From NCBI GenBank assembly GCA_030278955.1, contig JAOANR010000003.1:58645628-58709627 (forward strand): a stretch of DNA of 64,000 bases, given 5' to 3'. Shown in pieces: positions 35,801 to 45,803 of this stretch. The notes under the pieces are model-generated. The model saw nothing but the letters and a program-made list of their open reading frames with translations. It ran no database searches and was not told the origin of the DNA. The DNA comes from Hygrophila difformis (Eukaryota > Streptophyta > Magnoliopsida > Lamiales > Acanthaceae). The number at the start of each line of letters is the position of its first letter. The first letter of the stretch is position 1. The position numbers and the translations under genes are program-made.

Positions 35801-36873
35801 GGATTGATGCATTCTTCCTCAAAAATCAATTTCAAAGAAGTGAGAATGAGCCAACTGTGTATGTGAAGAAGCAAGGTATATATGAGTTTATTGTAGTATG
35901 TCTTTATGTTGATGACATTATCTACTTTAGCTCTTCAAAGGCCTTACTGGATGAATTCAAGAACTCCATGATGAAGGAGTTTGAGATGACAGATTTGGGA
36001 AGTTTAAAGTACTTTCTTGGTTTGGAGGTGAAACAAAGAAAGAGTGGTACTTTTGTGTGTCAAACAAAGTATGCAAAAGATTTGCTGAAGAAGTTTCACA
36101 TAGAAAGTTGTGATATTGCTAAAACACCGATGAACACCAATGAGAAGTTGCAGCTTGAAGATGGCACAGAAAAGGCTGACGGGAAAGTGTTTAGAAGCTT
36201 GGTAGGAGGCTTAAATTATCTCACACACACACGTCCAGACATTACTTATAGTGTGAATGTAGTGTCAAGGTACATGAAAAACCCAACCAAACAACATCTT
36301 GGAGCTGCAAAGAGAATACTCAAATATGTTGCTGGCACAACCAACTATGGAATCTGGTATGAAAGTGTTGAAGATTTCAGAATATGTGGTTATACAGATA
36401 GTGATTGGGCAGGGTGCATTGACGATAGAAAAAGCACCTCTGGCTCAGTGTTCAATTTTGGCTCAGGTGCAGTTACATGGAGCTCAAAGAAGCAAGAGAC
36501 AGTGGCGTTATCTTCCTCTGAAGCTGAATATGTGGCGGCGGGATCGGCGGCAAGACAAGCAATTTGGCTAAGACAATTATTGAGTGATCTATGTTGCCGA
36601 CAGGAAGGAGCTACTGAGTTGTGGTGTGATAACAAATCTGCAATTTCAATGACCAAGAATCCTGCTTTCCATGCCAGAACAAAACACATTGAGGTGCAAC
36701 ATCATTACATTAGGAGGCAAGTGTCTGAAGAAAAGATTGTTCTGAAGTTCTGTGGAACAAATGATCAGGATGCAGATTTGTTCACAAAGGCTCTAAATCA
36801 AGCAAAGCATCAGTTCTTCATGGGGAAGATTGGAATGCGTGAGTTTGAATCAAGGGAGGGTGTTGAAATGTGA
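32887..36873 (+). CDS. Copia-1 gag-pol polyprotein, intact
   Basis: One frame of 1328 codons from the ATG at 32887, the first in-frame ATG after the leader. Order: N-terminal gag domain; zinc knuckle CYYCKKPGHKEANC (about aa 255); aspartic protease with DSG in WYLDSGCSNHMTG (about 310); integrase with the HHCC region ending CEGCLYGKQ (about 440-480) and the DDE core including LRTDRGGEF and QQNGVAERKNR (about 500-605); reverse transcriptase with YVDDI (about 1007); RNase H with DSDWAG and SSSEAEY (about 1170-1200), running 13 bases into the 3' LTR. All catalytic motifs are present and there is no stop or frameshift. With near-identical LTRs this looks mobilisation-competent by sequence; expression is unknown. 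Confidence 0.95.
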   Translation: MQNNGSPQLPIFKGVNYHFWSLKMKTLFKSQELWSIVENGFEDAQTENPNQQLRDRRKSDSRALFMIQQALDDEIFPRIASATTSKAAWDTLKQEYLGDKKVITVRLQSLRREFETSLMKDNESVQDYLSRVSAVVQQMRSYGEEITDEHVVGKVLRSLTTKYDHVVAAIEESKDMSTYSFDEMMGSLQAHEERLNRSGEKKEEKAFQVKHESFDKERSWHSNRRGGGRGGSRGRGRGRRNSEERDSQSYKGPKCYYCKKPGHKEANCWKKIADDAAHKNEHKSNFVEQEQEHKLFVAQSIIDDDGGGVWYLDSGCSNHMTGTKSMFKDLDYSKKSKARIGDGKQLDVEGKGTVAIKTKHGNTKLLSDVQYIPKLAHNLLSVGQLLECGYSLVFDDDSCLIYDKQSKEIMMKVKMGKNRMFALDVSGNLSRALIVKGDDDTKLWHLRYGHLNVHGLRLLNRKGMVHGLPKIGELELCEGCLYGKQFKESFPRGKAWRASDCLELLHADLCGPMLTESLGGSKFFMLITDDYSRMSWVYFLKAKSEAFQNFKKFKAMVEKQSGKSMKVLRTDRGGEFLSREFISFCEEGIRRELTAPYTPQQNGVAERKNRTVVEMARSMLKAKGMPNKFWCEAVATAVYILNISPTVAVMNRTPFEAWRGTKPSVSHLRVFGCIAYALVNLRTKLDDKTVKCVFIGYAIESKAYRLYNPLTGKIIVSRNVVFDEVSEWSWEQVSGEGIVRTIPIYCSMEAPDYNQNSPSPPSTPSNHDSSSTSSPPDQSSAPTISSSDSIPRRVKSLAEIYENCAFALMVTDPSNFEEAVNEAEWQVAMEDEIRSIQKNETWELLDLPQGKNVIGLKWVFRTKYNSDGSIQKHKARLVAKGYAQRKGIDFEETFSPVARFETVRIVLALAAQMKLEVFQLDVKSAFLNGELHEEVFVEQPLGFVMEGEENKVYKLKKALYGLKQAPRAWYSRIDAFFLKNQFQRSENEPTVYVKKQGIYEFIVVCLYVDDIIYFSSSKALLDEFKNSMMKEFEMTDLGSLKYFLGLEVKQRKSGTFVCQTKYAKDLLKKFHIESCDIAKTPMNTNEKLQLEDGTEKADGKVFRSLVGGLNYLTHTRPDITYSVNVVSRYMKNPTKQHLGAAKRILKYVAGTTNYGIWYESVEDFRICGYTDSDWAGCIDDRKSTSGSVFNFGSGAVTWSSKKQETVALSSSEAEYVAAGSAARQAIWLRQLLSDLCCRQEGATELWCDNKSAISMTKNPAFHARTKHIEVQHHYIRRQVSEEKIVLKFCGTNDQDADLFTKALNQAKHQFFMGKIGMREFESREGVEM
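36848..36860 (+). other. Copia-1 polypurine tract
   Basis: The purine-rich run AATCAAGGGAGGG directly before the 3' LTR, where plus-strand DNA synthesis would start. Confidence 0.75.
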
Positions 36874-37151
36874 TTCCAACCACATCTAATGCCCGTTGAT
36901 CATTCAACTATTTTTAGTAAATGGACTTTTTGTCTTTCTGTTGCTATTATTCAGCAAGTCCGTGCAGAATAAGTCTCCTCATGTTGAGTGAGGATTAGTG
37001 GAAGTTATTATTTGATTTGTTTGCTTATAAAACCATGTACTGTCTTTCATTTATTAAGTGAGTAATATAGTGCAGAAAGTCTTCCTCTGCAACCTTTTCC
37101 CTTTCAAAAAACCATACTGCTACATCTTCCTTTCTTTTATTTGAACCAACA
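36861..37151 (+). repeat. Copia-1 3' LTR
   Basis: 291 bp, equal to the 5' LTR apart from two extra T bases in the run after AAATGGAC. Confidence 0.96.
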
Positions 37152-37221
37152 CCTCATCCATTGTTGACATGCATATATAATGCCTTCCAAGAAACATCGA
37201 TGAAAACTATGAGCCAGGAGA

Positions 37222-37368
37222 TCACTCAACGTCTTGGACCCTCATTACAGCAATGGTCCATAGACCCATAGCGCCGTTGATAGCCACTCTACAGAGGGTG
37301 GATTGGTTAGCATGTCGATACTGTTGAACATCTTCTGCAGTTAATGTTGGCTGCTGCTGCTGCTCCAT
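37222..37368 (-). CDS. Small ORF of unknown function, 48 codons
   Basis: ATG at 37368, stop at 37224-37222. It begins with M-E and four Q, then TLTAEDVQQYRHANQ, then a hydrophobic stretch (VAINGAMGLWTIAVM) that could be a membrane segment. I do not recognise it. A GT within ATTGCTGTAATG could be a splice donor, so it may be the first exon of a longer or decayed gene. It sits between Copia-1 and the 3' flank of KAS psi3 and may equally be chance. Confidence 0.25.
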   Translation of the reverse strand: MEQQQQPTLTAEDVQQYRHANQSTLCRVAINGAMGLWTIAVMRVQDVE

Positions 37369-37452
37369 TTTATATGTTGATGAATTCTACTAAAGAAATA
37401 AAGGGAGGAAATAACAGAGGATTAGGGTTTCATGATACACTAGTGAATAAAG

Positions 37453-37806
37453 GGGAAAAAAACCAATATGATCCCACAACTTTCGTGTGTTTCTCAAATG
37501 GTTACATAATTGTGCACTTCACTTAATCCATCCAATATGTTTGCCAATCCTCGCCCAAATGGTTCCATTCGAGCTTAATGATCTCCCAGGCTGACGTGTC
37601 GCAAGGATTAAGGGTTAATTATGGGACCATTTGAGAAACGGACGAAAGTTGTGGGATGATTTACCCGTTAATCCTCACAATTAACCTCCGATGGGATCAT
37701 TTGGGCGAGGATTAGCAAACATATTGGATGGATTAAGTGAAGTGCACAATTATGGGACCATTTGAGAAACACACGAAAGTTGTGGGATCATATTGACTTT
37801 TTTCCC
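37453..37806. mobile_element. Foldback Mutator-like MITE, family F1, copy 2
   Basis: 354 bp, beginning GGGAAAAAAA and ending TTTTTTCCC, with long inverted arms (ACTTTCGTGTGTTTCTCAAA and its complement). Perfect 11-bp duplication AGTGAATAAAG at 37442-37452 and 37807-37817. Same size and termini type as 12781-13136. It is inserted in the 3' flank of KAS psi3. Confidence 0.88.
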
Positions 37807-38019
37807 AGTGAATAAAGAATGCAATAGATTATGAAATCTTCTATAATCTTGCTGGTTATACTAGCTTTGCAAGAGATGAAGATTCAAAAAATGGCAATGG
37901 AATCAACAAGACAGTATATAACGCTGTTATCCAAAAAATTACATATATAAGTTCATATGCTGCATATGAATAGAAATAATCAACTATCAATAAATGCTAT
38001 CCAGTTCAAATTGTCAAGC

Positions 38020-38156
38020 AGCTATACTATTTAATGATGTTTAGAGAATGTGATAATCGATCAGTACATAATGTTGTGAACACTGAGATTGCATCCTCTT
38101 GTCTGGTAGGGCAACTTGGAAGGGTTTCGATGTCCTTGACTTGTTTAAGGCTTATA
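38020..38156 (-). pseudogene. KAS I-like copy psi3, 3'-terminal piece
   Basis: Minus-strand sequence after the stop region of the last exon (CTTGTTTAAGGC with GGGCAACTTGGAAGGG), matching 29400-29475 of the intact copy. It continues across Copia-2 at 45148, where the last exon's FGFGGHN segment is found. Confidence 0.8.
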
Positions 38157-38433
38157 TGTCGAATAAACTCATTCCACGTCTGCGCACACCAGTCAAAAAG
38201 AGTTTGTCATCAAAAATATACACCATGCGTGTCTGAATTGCATTTCGTCAAAAGCAGCTAATTGCGTATGTCTCATGTATGCCATATTTGTCAAAAAGAA
38301 TGTAATTTATGTCTCCACGTTTGTCAGTTCATTAGGCTATAAATAGCATGTATTATGGAATGAAAATTGCAGAACGAGTTTTAGAAACGTAACATCTAAG
38401 CTCAATTGTTCTCTCCAATTCAAAATTCCAACA
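38157..38433 (+). repeat. Copia-2 5' LTR
   Basis: TGTCGAATAA…ATTCCAACA, with TATAAATA near 38338-38345. Confidence 0.95.
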
Positions 38434-38438
38434 GAATT

Positions 38439-38450
38439 GGTATCAGAGCC
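38439..38450 (+). other. Copia-2 primer-binding site
   Basis: TGGTATCAGAGC shortly after the LTR, matching initiator tRNA-Met. Confidence 0.88.
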
Positions 38451-38756
38451 TGAGATAACTCAGAGCAAAAATAACTTGAGTATAAACACTCAAACTTAAA
38501 AGACTTAAATCTGCTCACCGTTGAGCTGCTGCCTAGCAGCCCCTTGCCATCACCGGAGCGCCGCCCGCTGCCACCACCAGCGCCGGCACACCTCCGACGA
38601 GCTTGTGCCATTGTTGTCTCCTCCTGAAGCTGCTCCCGCCGCTGCCACCAATCACCGCCTCGCTGTTTCAAATACAGCCCGCTACCGCCGCCTGCTCAGA
38701 GAGTTGCCCAGCTCCCACCGCTGCTGCCGTTATCCTCCTTCCTCCGTCCCTATGCC

Positions 38757-38863
38757 CAGGGGCGGATCTACCCCTAGGCCCGGTGGGGCCTCGGCCCCAC
38801 CTCAAATTTAAAAAAAAAATAGACTCCAACCCTACCTCCCGAAAAATCCTGGGTCCGCCACTG
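38757..38863. mobile_element. hAT-type MITE, copy 2, in the Copia-2 leader
   Basis: 107 bp. CAGGGGCGGATC and GGGTCCGCCACTG are imperfect inverted ends. Flanks CCTATGCC (38749-38756) and CCTGTGCC (38864-38871) are an 8-bp duplication with one mismatch. Same terminal motif as 21393-21650. Confidence 0.8.
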
Positions 38864-39290
38864 CCTGTGCCAGATCCCCTGCCCCTTCGTGAACGGTGAA
38901 ACAACGCCACCGCCGGCTCTTCGCAAGCTGCTGTGCGGCCTGCTCCTTCCCGCTGTTTCACCTCTGCCTGCGAACGGAAATCTACTCCGTTCACACCACC
39001 ACTGCAACCACCACTATCGATCTGCTGTTGCTGTCTCTTGCCAAAACCAAGCTAAAAATACAATTGAGAGAAAGTGGCGTGGATGACTTGGTGGAGTTAA
39101 AGTCAAAATAGTAGTGTTCGGGAATTAAATTTGGTAGTTGAAAATTTAATTCGGTGGTTGGGAATTTTTTTTTTTAAAAAAAGAGGAAAAGAGGAGTTAG
39201 TGCAGTACATTTAAAAAAAAAAGGCTAGTGGAGAAAGATCTGTCAAATTGAAGAGGAGGTCCTGCAATTATTCAGAAAATATTGTTCACA

Positions 39291-40205
39291 ATGGCGTCAA
39301 CCAGTTCCATCCAATCGCAAGTGCCCAAATTAACAAAAAATAATTACAGGAGTTGGAGTATCCAGATGGAAGCATTATTGGGGTCACTTGACGTATGTGA
39401 TTGCGTGGAAAAGGACTTTGCAACATCAACGGAGCAAGAACAAGATGAGGAAAAATCAAAGGACCTGAAGAAAAGGGAGAAAAAGGCCCTTTTCACAATT
39501 TACCAAGCAATAGAAGAATCCACCTTTGAATTAATTGCTACAGCAAAAACTTCAAAGGAAGCTTGGGAGATATTGAAGAAAGCAAATGAAGGGGTAGATA
39601 AAGTGAAGAAGATCCGACTTCAAACCTTGAGAGCCCAGTTTGAATTATTGCGCCAAGGCAGTACAGAGAACATTTCTGATTATTTTGCTCGAGTCATATC
39701 TATTGTTCACCAGATGAGACAGAATGACGAAGAGATGAGCAACGTTCGAGTTATTGAAAAGATCTTGAGATCTTTGGACTCAAAGTACAACAACATAGTT
39801 GTTACTATTGAAGAAACAAAAAATCTTGAGGTATTGACTATTGAAGAGCTAATGGGTTCTCTGCAAGCATATGAACATAGAATAACAAGCAGAAAAGATG
39901 ATCAGTCCCAAGAACAGGCGATTCAGTCCACTCTCTCATTCAAAAGAAATAATTTATCCCGAGGAGGATCAAAACGTGGAAGATTTCAACCACAAAGAGG
40001 AAGAGGTGGCCAAGTACCAGGCCATGGGTATAATCAGAATACCCAGTTTAATGGTGAAAAACAAAAAGAACGTGGTCGTGAAGCCTACCGAGGCCGTGGA
40101 AGACATCAAGGTCATGGACGTGGAAGGAATTCCGGACAGAGATATGACAAATCAGAAATCCAATGTCATATCTGCAAGAAATTTGGCCATTATGCATGCC
40201 AATGA
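39291..40205 (+). pseudogene. Copia-2 gag remnant
   Basis: Starts at the ATG at 39291 (MASTSSIQSQVPKLT). It has the gag N-terminal domain, an RG-rich stretch, then the zinc knuckle CHICKKFGHYA, where a frameshift near 40197 leads to a stop at 40205. The knuckle's last Cys is found in the next frame. Confidence 0.9.
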
Positions 40206-43200
40206 ATGCTGGTATAATCTAAACAAAGGGGAAGAAAAGGCGCATCTTGTCGACAAAGAAGAAGTAACTGATAGAGAAGTGTTGCTGTTGACAAGCACTG
40301 GATCAGATGCAATCAGTGATGTGACATGGTTCCTAGACACAGGAGCCTCAAACCACATGTGTGGAAGGAAGGAACTGTTCACCAGACTTGACCAATGAGA
40401 GCTTGGCAATGTCACATTTGGTGATCTCTCACAGAAGCCAATCGAAGGGAAAGGCGATATAACCTTTCAACTCCAAGATGGAAGAAAAGTAAGCATTTCA
40501 AATGTTTATTATGTTTCACATATGAAAAGCAACCTCTTGTGATATTCATCATTTTGTGCTTATATTTTATATGATTCTATATGGTTGATTGATGAGTATT
40601 TGTCCATATTGGTGTCTTATTATAGTGTTTTGGATTGTAGGAGCAAAAATGAGCTTGGCTTGAGAAAGACATCAAATTGGTGATATTTTGGAGAAGTTTC
40701 AGGTCGTATGCCCATACACAAGGGACATGGCCAACTCTGCTGAACAAGAATCATGCTGATGTGTTTCCAACTCGGTTGCTGATATGTCCATACGACTTGG
40801 ATGGTGATGTGGACTGAATTGAGAGCTGATATCATGAGATTTGGGATCCTGGAAAGCATATTGTGGATGGGATACTTGTTTCCAAAAGGGAGAGCAAGGA
40901 TTTGCAAAGAAGGAAACAAATTTGTAAAGAAGGAAACTTGATGTATTTGATTGATTTCTTGCTTCTCTTTTACTTGGTTGCTGCTATGGACGAAATTGAG
41001 GGGTTGGACAGAGATAAATTCATCTCTTTGCTGCTGTTTGGAGCAGACTTTGATTACTGGAGAGCTCGACTTGGTTCCTGGAGAAGACACGAAGGGCTGG
41101 AGAGCTTGAAGATTCATTGAAGTTCATTCTTCCTATCGACATAGTGTTTGGAAGACTTTTATTTTATCTTTTGTTATTTCTTTCATGTTTCGTGAGTAGT
41201 TTCTATTATCTAGCTTAGGATTGAACCCCGTGTTGGGATTGGATTATCGTTGTGAGACTCGTTATGTTTTGAATGTTTTATTTTCCTTAGAATATTAAGT
41301 ATTTTCATGATTACTGTTTGCACGCCATTAATTCCTTTGTTGATTGGTTGTGAAGGGCCCCATAATTAATTGAGTTAGGAGTTATATTGTTATGATTAGA
41401 TTGGTGTCCGTGTAATTGCACTTTAATCTAATTGGGTAACAACTAGACGATAAAACTCTAGGGAATCATGGAATCAATTGAGAGAATCACCGCGTAGGTA
41501 GGTTCATCCATTTGAATTAGGCTTTTCTAGGATTTAATGCAATCGGATAAGTACTTCTATGGTCGTACCTAGGATCTTAATTCAGTTAGGGAAGTGAATA
41601 ACGGCCGTGCCTTGTTCACCGATTAAGTAAGGAAAAGTTGGTCACGGAGCGGTTGCCGAGTGACTATAACTAATTTATTTAATAGGCTAAGGAAATATTT
41701 GTCAATGATCAACAATAAATTCAATTCCAATCCGGCAAGTTCAAGTCCTAAGCTAGGTACCTTTATTTGATTGATTTCCTCGACTTTTCAGTATTCTCCT
41801 GTTCATCGCCCTTTAGCCATTTTTATTCTTTCATTCTCTTTTGTTTTATTATTAGTAGAATGAGTTTCAATCAAAACCTCCCCTTAATATTATTGTAACT
41901 AATCAAAGTTTAATATTTCTATCCAATCCCTGAGGAGACGACTCTACTCATCATTATCTATTTTATTTTCATACGGGTAGAATTATTTATTTTTGTAGCT
42001 AGACGACAGCTATCATCTTGAGTGTTGGACAGTTGCTCGAGAAAAAATACAAAGTGATGATGGAGGATTTGTCACAGAGCATTCGAGATAAGAACAACAA
42101 TCTCATTACCAACGTGAGGATGACGAAGAACATGATGTTCCCATCAAAAGTCAGCATCAATGAAGTAAGCTCCCTCAAAGTTACAAGCATGGATAACTCA
42201 ACACTTTGGCATCGTCGTTATGGGTATCTGAACTTTGAAGTATTAAAATTGCTTGAAAAGAAAAACATGGTGATCGGAATATCAAAATTGGAGAATACCA
42301 ACAAGTTGTGTGAAGTTTGTGTCATGGGAAAACAACACAGAAACCCATTCAATAAATACAAGTCGAGGAAAGCAGCTTCCAGACTTGATTTGGTGCACTC
42401 CGATGTATGCGGACCAATTACTCCCGAGTCCATTGGAGGAAATAGGTATTTCCTAACATTTACTGATGATTGTAATGGAAAAACATGGGTTTATGTGTTG
42501 AAGCAGAAAAATGAAGTCCTTACAAAGTTCAAGGAATTCAAAAAGCTTGTTGAAAAGCAAAGTGGATGCCAAATCAAGTGCCTGCGTACAGATAGAGGAG
42601 GTGAATATACCTCAAGGGAGTTTGACATTTTTTGCAAAGAACATGGGATATCGCATCAACTCACCATGCCACAAACACCGCAACAGAATGGCGTTTCAGA
42701 AAGAAAGAATCGAACGATTCTTAACATGGTTCGATGTATGCTCACAGAGAAAAATATTCCCAAAGAATTTGGGGTGATGCAGTTGCCTGTTCTTTTTACT
42801 TATTGAACAGGTTTCATATGAAGAGTGGTGATAGGACCCCTGAAGAAGCTTGGAGCCTGCGCAAACCAAGAATTGACCATCTACGAATTTTGGGAAGCGT
42901 TGCCTATGCAAAAGTGCAAGAGAAGAAAAGAACAAAGCTTGAAGACAAAAGTCAAACGTGCATTCTTCTTGGCTATGGTGAAAATTGCAGTGGTTACAAG
43001 CTGTACAATCCAGTAATTCGCAAAATTGTGATGTCAAGAGACGTGGAATTTGATGAAGAACAGGCATGGGATTGGAATTCTCCAAATCAGCTCACAAAAG
43101 TCCTACTTGAAGATGAGCAAGAATCCATCAAAGAAAGGCAAGCAGAACCTGAAGAGATATCATCACCACCACCAGAACAAATTCAAAATAATCCAGAAAA

Positions 43201-44860
43201 CGATGGCCCAAACAGTAGCAGCCCACTCATTCGAAGGACACGAAGGATCCAAGACATTTATGATACTACAATTGCAATTGATGATGAATTCATTAATTTC
43301 TGTCTCTTTTCAGATCGTGATCCTTTAACTTTTCAAGAAGCTTGTAAAGAAACCAAATGGCAGAAAGCTATGGAGGAAGAAATCCAGGCGATAACAAAAA
43401 ATGACACATGGGAACTTACACCACTTCCTCGTGGACACCAAGCCATCAGAGTCAAATGGTTGTACAAAACAAAAAGAAATGAGAAGGAAGAAGTGGAGAA
43501 GCATAAAGCAAGATTGGTTGCAAAAGGGTACAAGCAAGAATTTGGGATTGACTACGATGAAGTCTTTGCCCCAGTAGCCCGACTTGAAACCGTGAGACTG
43601 CTCATTTCAATTGCAGCCCAAAAGAAGTGGAAAATATATCAAATGGACGTGAAGTCAGCCTTTCTGAATGGATACCTCAAAGAAGAAGTCTATATTGAGC
43701 AACCACCAGATTTCACTGTCAAAGGCCAAGAAGATAAAGTCCTCAATCCAAGAAAAGCCCTTTACGGCTTGAAGCAAGCCCCCCGTGCATGGAACTCGAG
43801 AATTGATGAATATTTCTCTCGAGTTGGTTTTCAGAAATGTCCGTACGAACATGATTTGTACATGAAAGTCAATGCAAGTCAAGATGTACTGCTAGTGTGC
43901 CTCTACGTGGATGATTTGATCTTTATGGGAAGTAATGCAAAAATGATCAAAGAATTCAAGCAATCCATGGAGAAAGAGTTCGAGATGACAGACTTGGGAT
44001 CAATGAAGTACTTTCTGGGCATTCAAATTCAACAAGAAGCTGAAGGAATATTTGCGTCCCAAGAAAAATATGCCATGGTGATTCTAAAGAAGTTCAACAT
44101 GGAAGATTGTGAAACCGTGAACATTCCAGTGGAGTGCGGCACCAAGTTGTCCAAAGAAGGAGAAGGTAAACCAGTAAATCCGACGTACTACAAGAGTATT
44201 GTTGGTTGCCTTCGATACCTGATGTGTATTCGCCCATTCATTCTTTATGGTGTTGGATTGGTTAGTCGATACATGGAGAAGCCTATGACTTCTCACTTGA
44301 AAGCAGCAAAGAGAATTCTGAAGTACATAAAAGGAACGATTGGTCATGGATTACTATACCCAAGTAATGGAGATGCAAAGCTTACTGGGTTTAGTGACAG
44401 TGACTGGGCTGGAAGTTATGATGACCGTAAAAGTACAACTGGATTCGTCTTTTTCAATGGCGAAACGGCTTTTACCTGGTCTTCGAAAAAGCAAGCTGTT
44501 GTTGCCTTATCAACTTGTGAAGCAGAATACATTGCAGCATCATCTTGTGTCTGCCATGCCATCTGGTTGAGAAAAATGTGTCAAGAATTAAAGTTGCATC
44601 AGGACAGTGCAACAAAGATATTTGTGGATAATAAGTCAGCAATTGCCCTTGCGAAAAATCCAGTTCATCATGAACGCTCCAAACACATTGATATTCGCTT
44701 CCACTTCATCCGGGAGAAGGTCAAAGAAGGAGAAGTAGGCTAGTACATGTGAACTCAAGAGAGCAAGTTGCAGACATCTTCACGAAGGCGTTGAAAGTTG
44801 AAACTTTCCAATATTTGAGGAAGAAACTTGGAATTCAAGATTTCAAAGGGATGAGTTTAA
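40206..44860 (+). pseudogene. Copia-2 pol remnant
   Basis: The protease motif WFLDTGASNHM (about 40330) is followed by a stop at 40398. The frame is then cut at 40539 by a solo LTR and resumes at 42021 (SVGQLL). Integrase follows with LWHRRYGYLN, CEVCVMGKQ, RTDRGGEYTS and QQNGVSERKNR; a frameshift lies near 42770. Reverse transcriptase (YVDDLIF near 43900) and RNase H (DSDWAGS, STCEAEY) are largely open to 44743, where a further frameshift displaces the last 40 codons. Several independent lesions show that it is dead. Confidence 0.92.
40540..42015 (+). mobile_element. Solo LTR of a Gypsy-type retrotransposon
   Basis: 1476 bp starting TGATA and ending TATCA, flanked by TCTTG (40535-40539 and 42016-42020). 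There is no internal region. Its start (…CATTTTGTGCTTATA) and end (GTAGCTAGACGACAGCTATCA-like) match those of the LTR at 61735-63124, so both are one family, probably Tat/Athila-like Ty3/gypsy by the long LTR with GAGGAGACGACTC near the 3' end. Solo LTRs arise by recombination between the two LTRs of an element. Confidence 0.85.
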
Positions 44861-44870
44861 GGGGGGAAAA
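44854..44870 (+). other. Copia-2 polypurine tract
   Basis: AGTTTAAGGGGGGAAAA immediately before the 3' LTR. Confidence 0.8.
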
Positions 44871-45147
44871 TGTTGAATAAACTCATTCCACGTCTGCGCA
44901 CGCCAGTCAAAAAGAGTTTGTCGTCAAAAATATACACCATGCGTGTCTGAAGTGCATTTCGTCAAAAGCAGCTAATTGCGTATGTCTCATGTATGCCATA
45001 TTTGTCAAAAAGATTGTAATTTATGTCTCCACGTTTGTCAGTTCATTAGGCTATAAATAGCATGTATTATGGAATGAAAAATGCAGAAGGAGTTTTAGAA
45101 ACATAACATCTAAACTCAATTGTTCTCCCCAATTCAAAATTCCAACA
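44871..45147 (+). repeat. Copia-2 3' LTR
   Basis: TGTTGAATAA…ATTCCAACA, with about ten base differences from the 5' LTR. Confidence 0.95.
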
Positions 45148-45152
45148 TTATA

Positions 45153-45803
45153 TTGTACAAAAACGATAGCACAATTGTGGCCACCAAATCCGAATGAGTT
45201 CAATATAGCTGCAAGATTTTGGACGTCGGTTGTATAAGTTAGCATGTAAGGTAGGTAACACTGGTTTGAGTTTTGACATTGTACAATTTCCATTCTTGTT
45301 TCTTTTTCGTGATAAATTCATTGGAAGCCTAAAATAAGGACATTGTTAATTAAGGCAAGGACAAGGACAAGATAACATACCGACATTTACTTCATCTTGT
45401 TTCTTTACATTTGGGACAGTGTCAAATGGAGACCTCAGGTTCCAGATCCTGCATAAAATAACTGAGAATTAAGACATGACTTTAGGATCGATGATGCTAA
45501 ATTTCAAGGAACTTGTAATATAGTAGTCCTCCCGTACATATTGGTTCAGGGTGGGATGTAACTAGCCGGTGTTAATAGCTTTAATGGTTGCTATGGCTTC
45601 AAACCCACCTGAAGCTCCAATTCCGTGTCCAATCAATGACTAAACCAAGTTAAAACAACCTCAGCAAGATAAACAAAAAACTTTCACCTTTATGCTGTTC
45701 ATCTTAATCTCTGAGGTATCTTTGAAGGCCTTTGTGATGGCAATAACCTTTGCCAAATCTCCAGCTGGTGTAGAGGTAGCGTGAGCATTCACATAATTAA
45801 CCT
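45153..45803 (-). pseudogene. KAS I-like copy psi3, middle piece (exons 5-8)
   Basis: Minus-strand exon 5 (45803 to about 45690, NAHATSTPAGDLAKV), exon 6 (about 45642-45541, IGHGIGASGGFEAIATIKA with a stop replacing the W of INTGW), exon 7 (about 45450-45383, frameshifted) and part of exon 8 (FGFGGHNCAIVF). The catalytic His positions are recognisable, but stops and frameshifts make it a pseudogene. It is bounded by Copia-2 on the left and Copia-3 on the right. Confidence 0.85.

Larger units (their letters stand above)
32492..37151 (+). mobile_element. Copia-1: complete, young Ty1/copia retrotransposon
   Basis: Two LTRs (32492-32780 and 36861-37151) begin TGTTG and end CAACA and differ, by eye, only by one 2-bp indel. 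Target duplication CCTCA at 32487-32491 and 37152-37156. It has a primer-binding site, polypurine tract and one uninterrupted gag-pol frame. It lies between the intact KAS I-like gene and copy psi3. Confidence 0.97.
38157..45147 (+). mobile_element. Copia-2: decayed Ty1/copia element inside KAS psi3
   Basis: LTRs 38157-38433 and 44871-45147 (277 bp each, about 10 differences by eye, roughly 96% identity). Target duplication TTATA at 38152-38156 and 45148-45152. It is inserted in the last exon of KAS psi3. It carries a hAT MITE in its leader and a solo Gypsy LTR in its protease-integrase region. Confidence 0.96.

Noticed and set aside
38521..39111. GC-rich ORFs in the Copia-2 leader
   Set aside because: They lie between LTR and gag in a low-complexity leader and are crossed by a hAT MITE.
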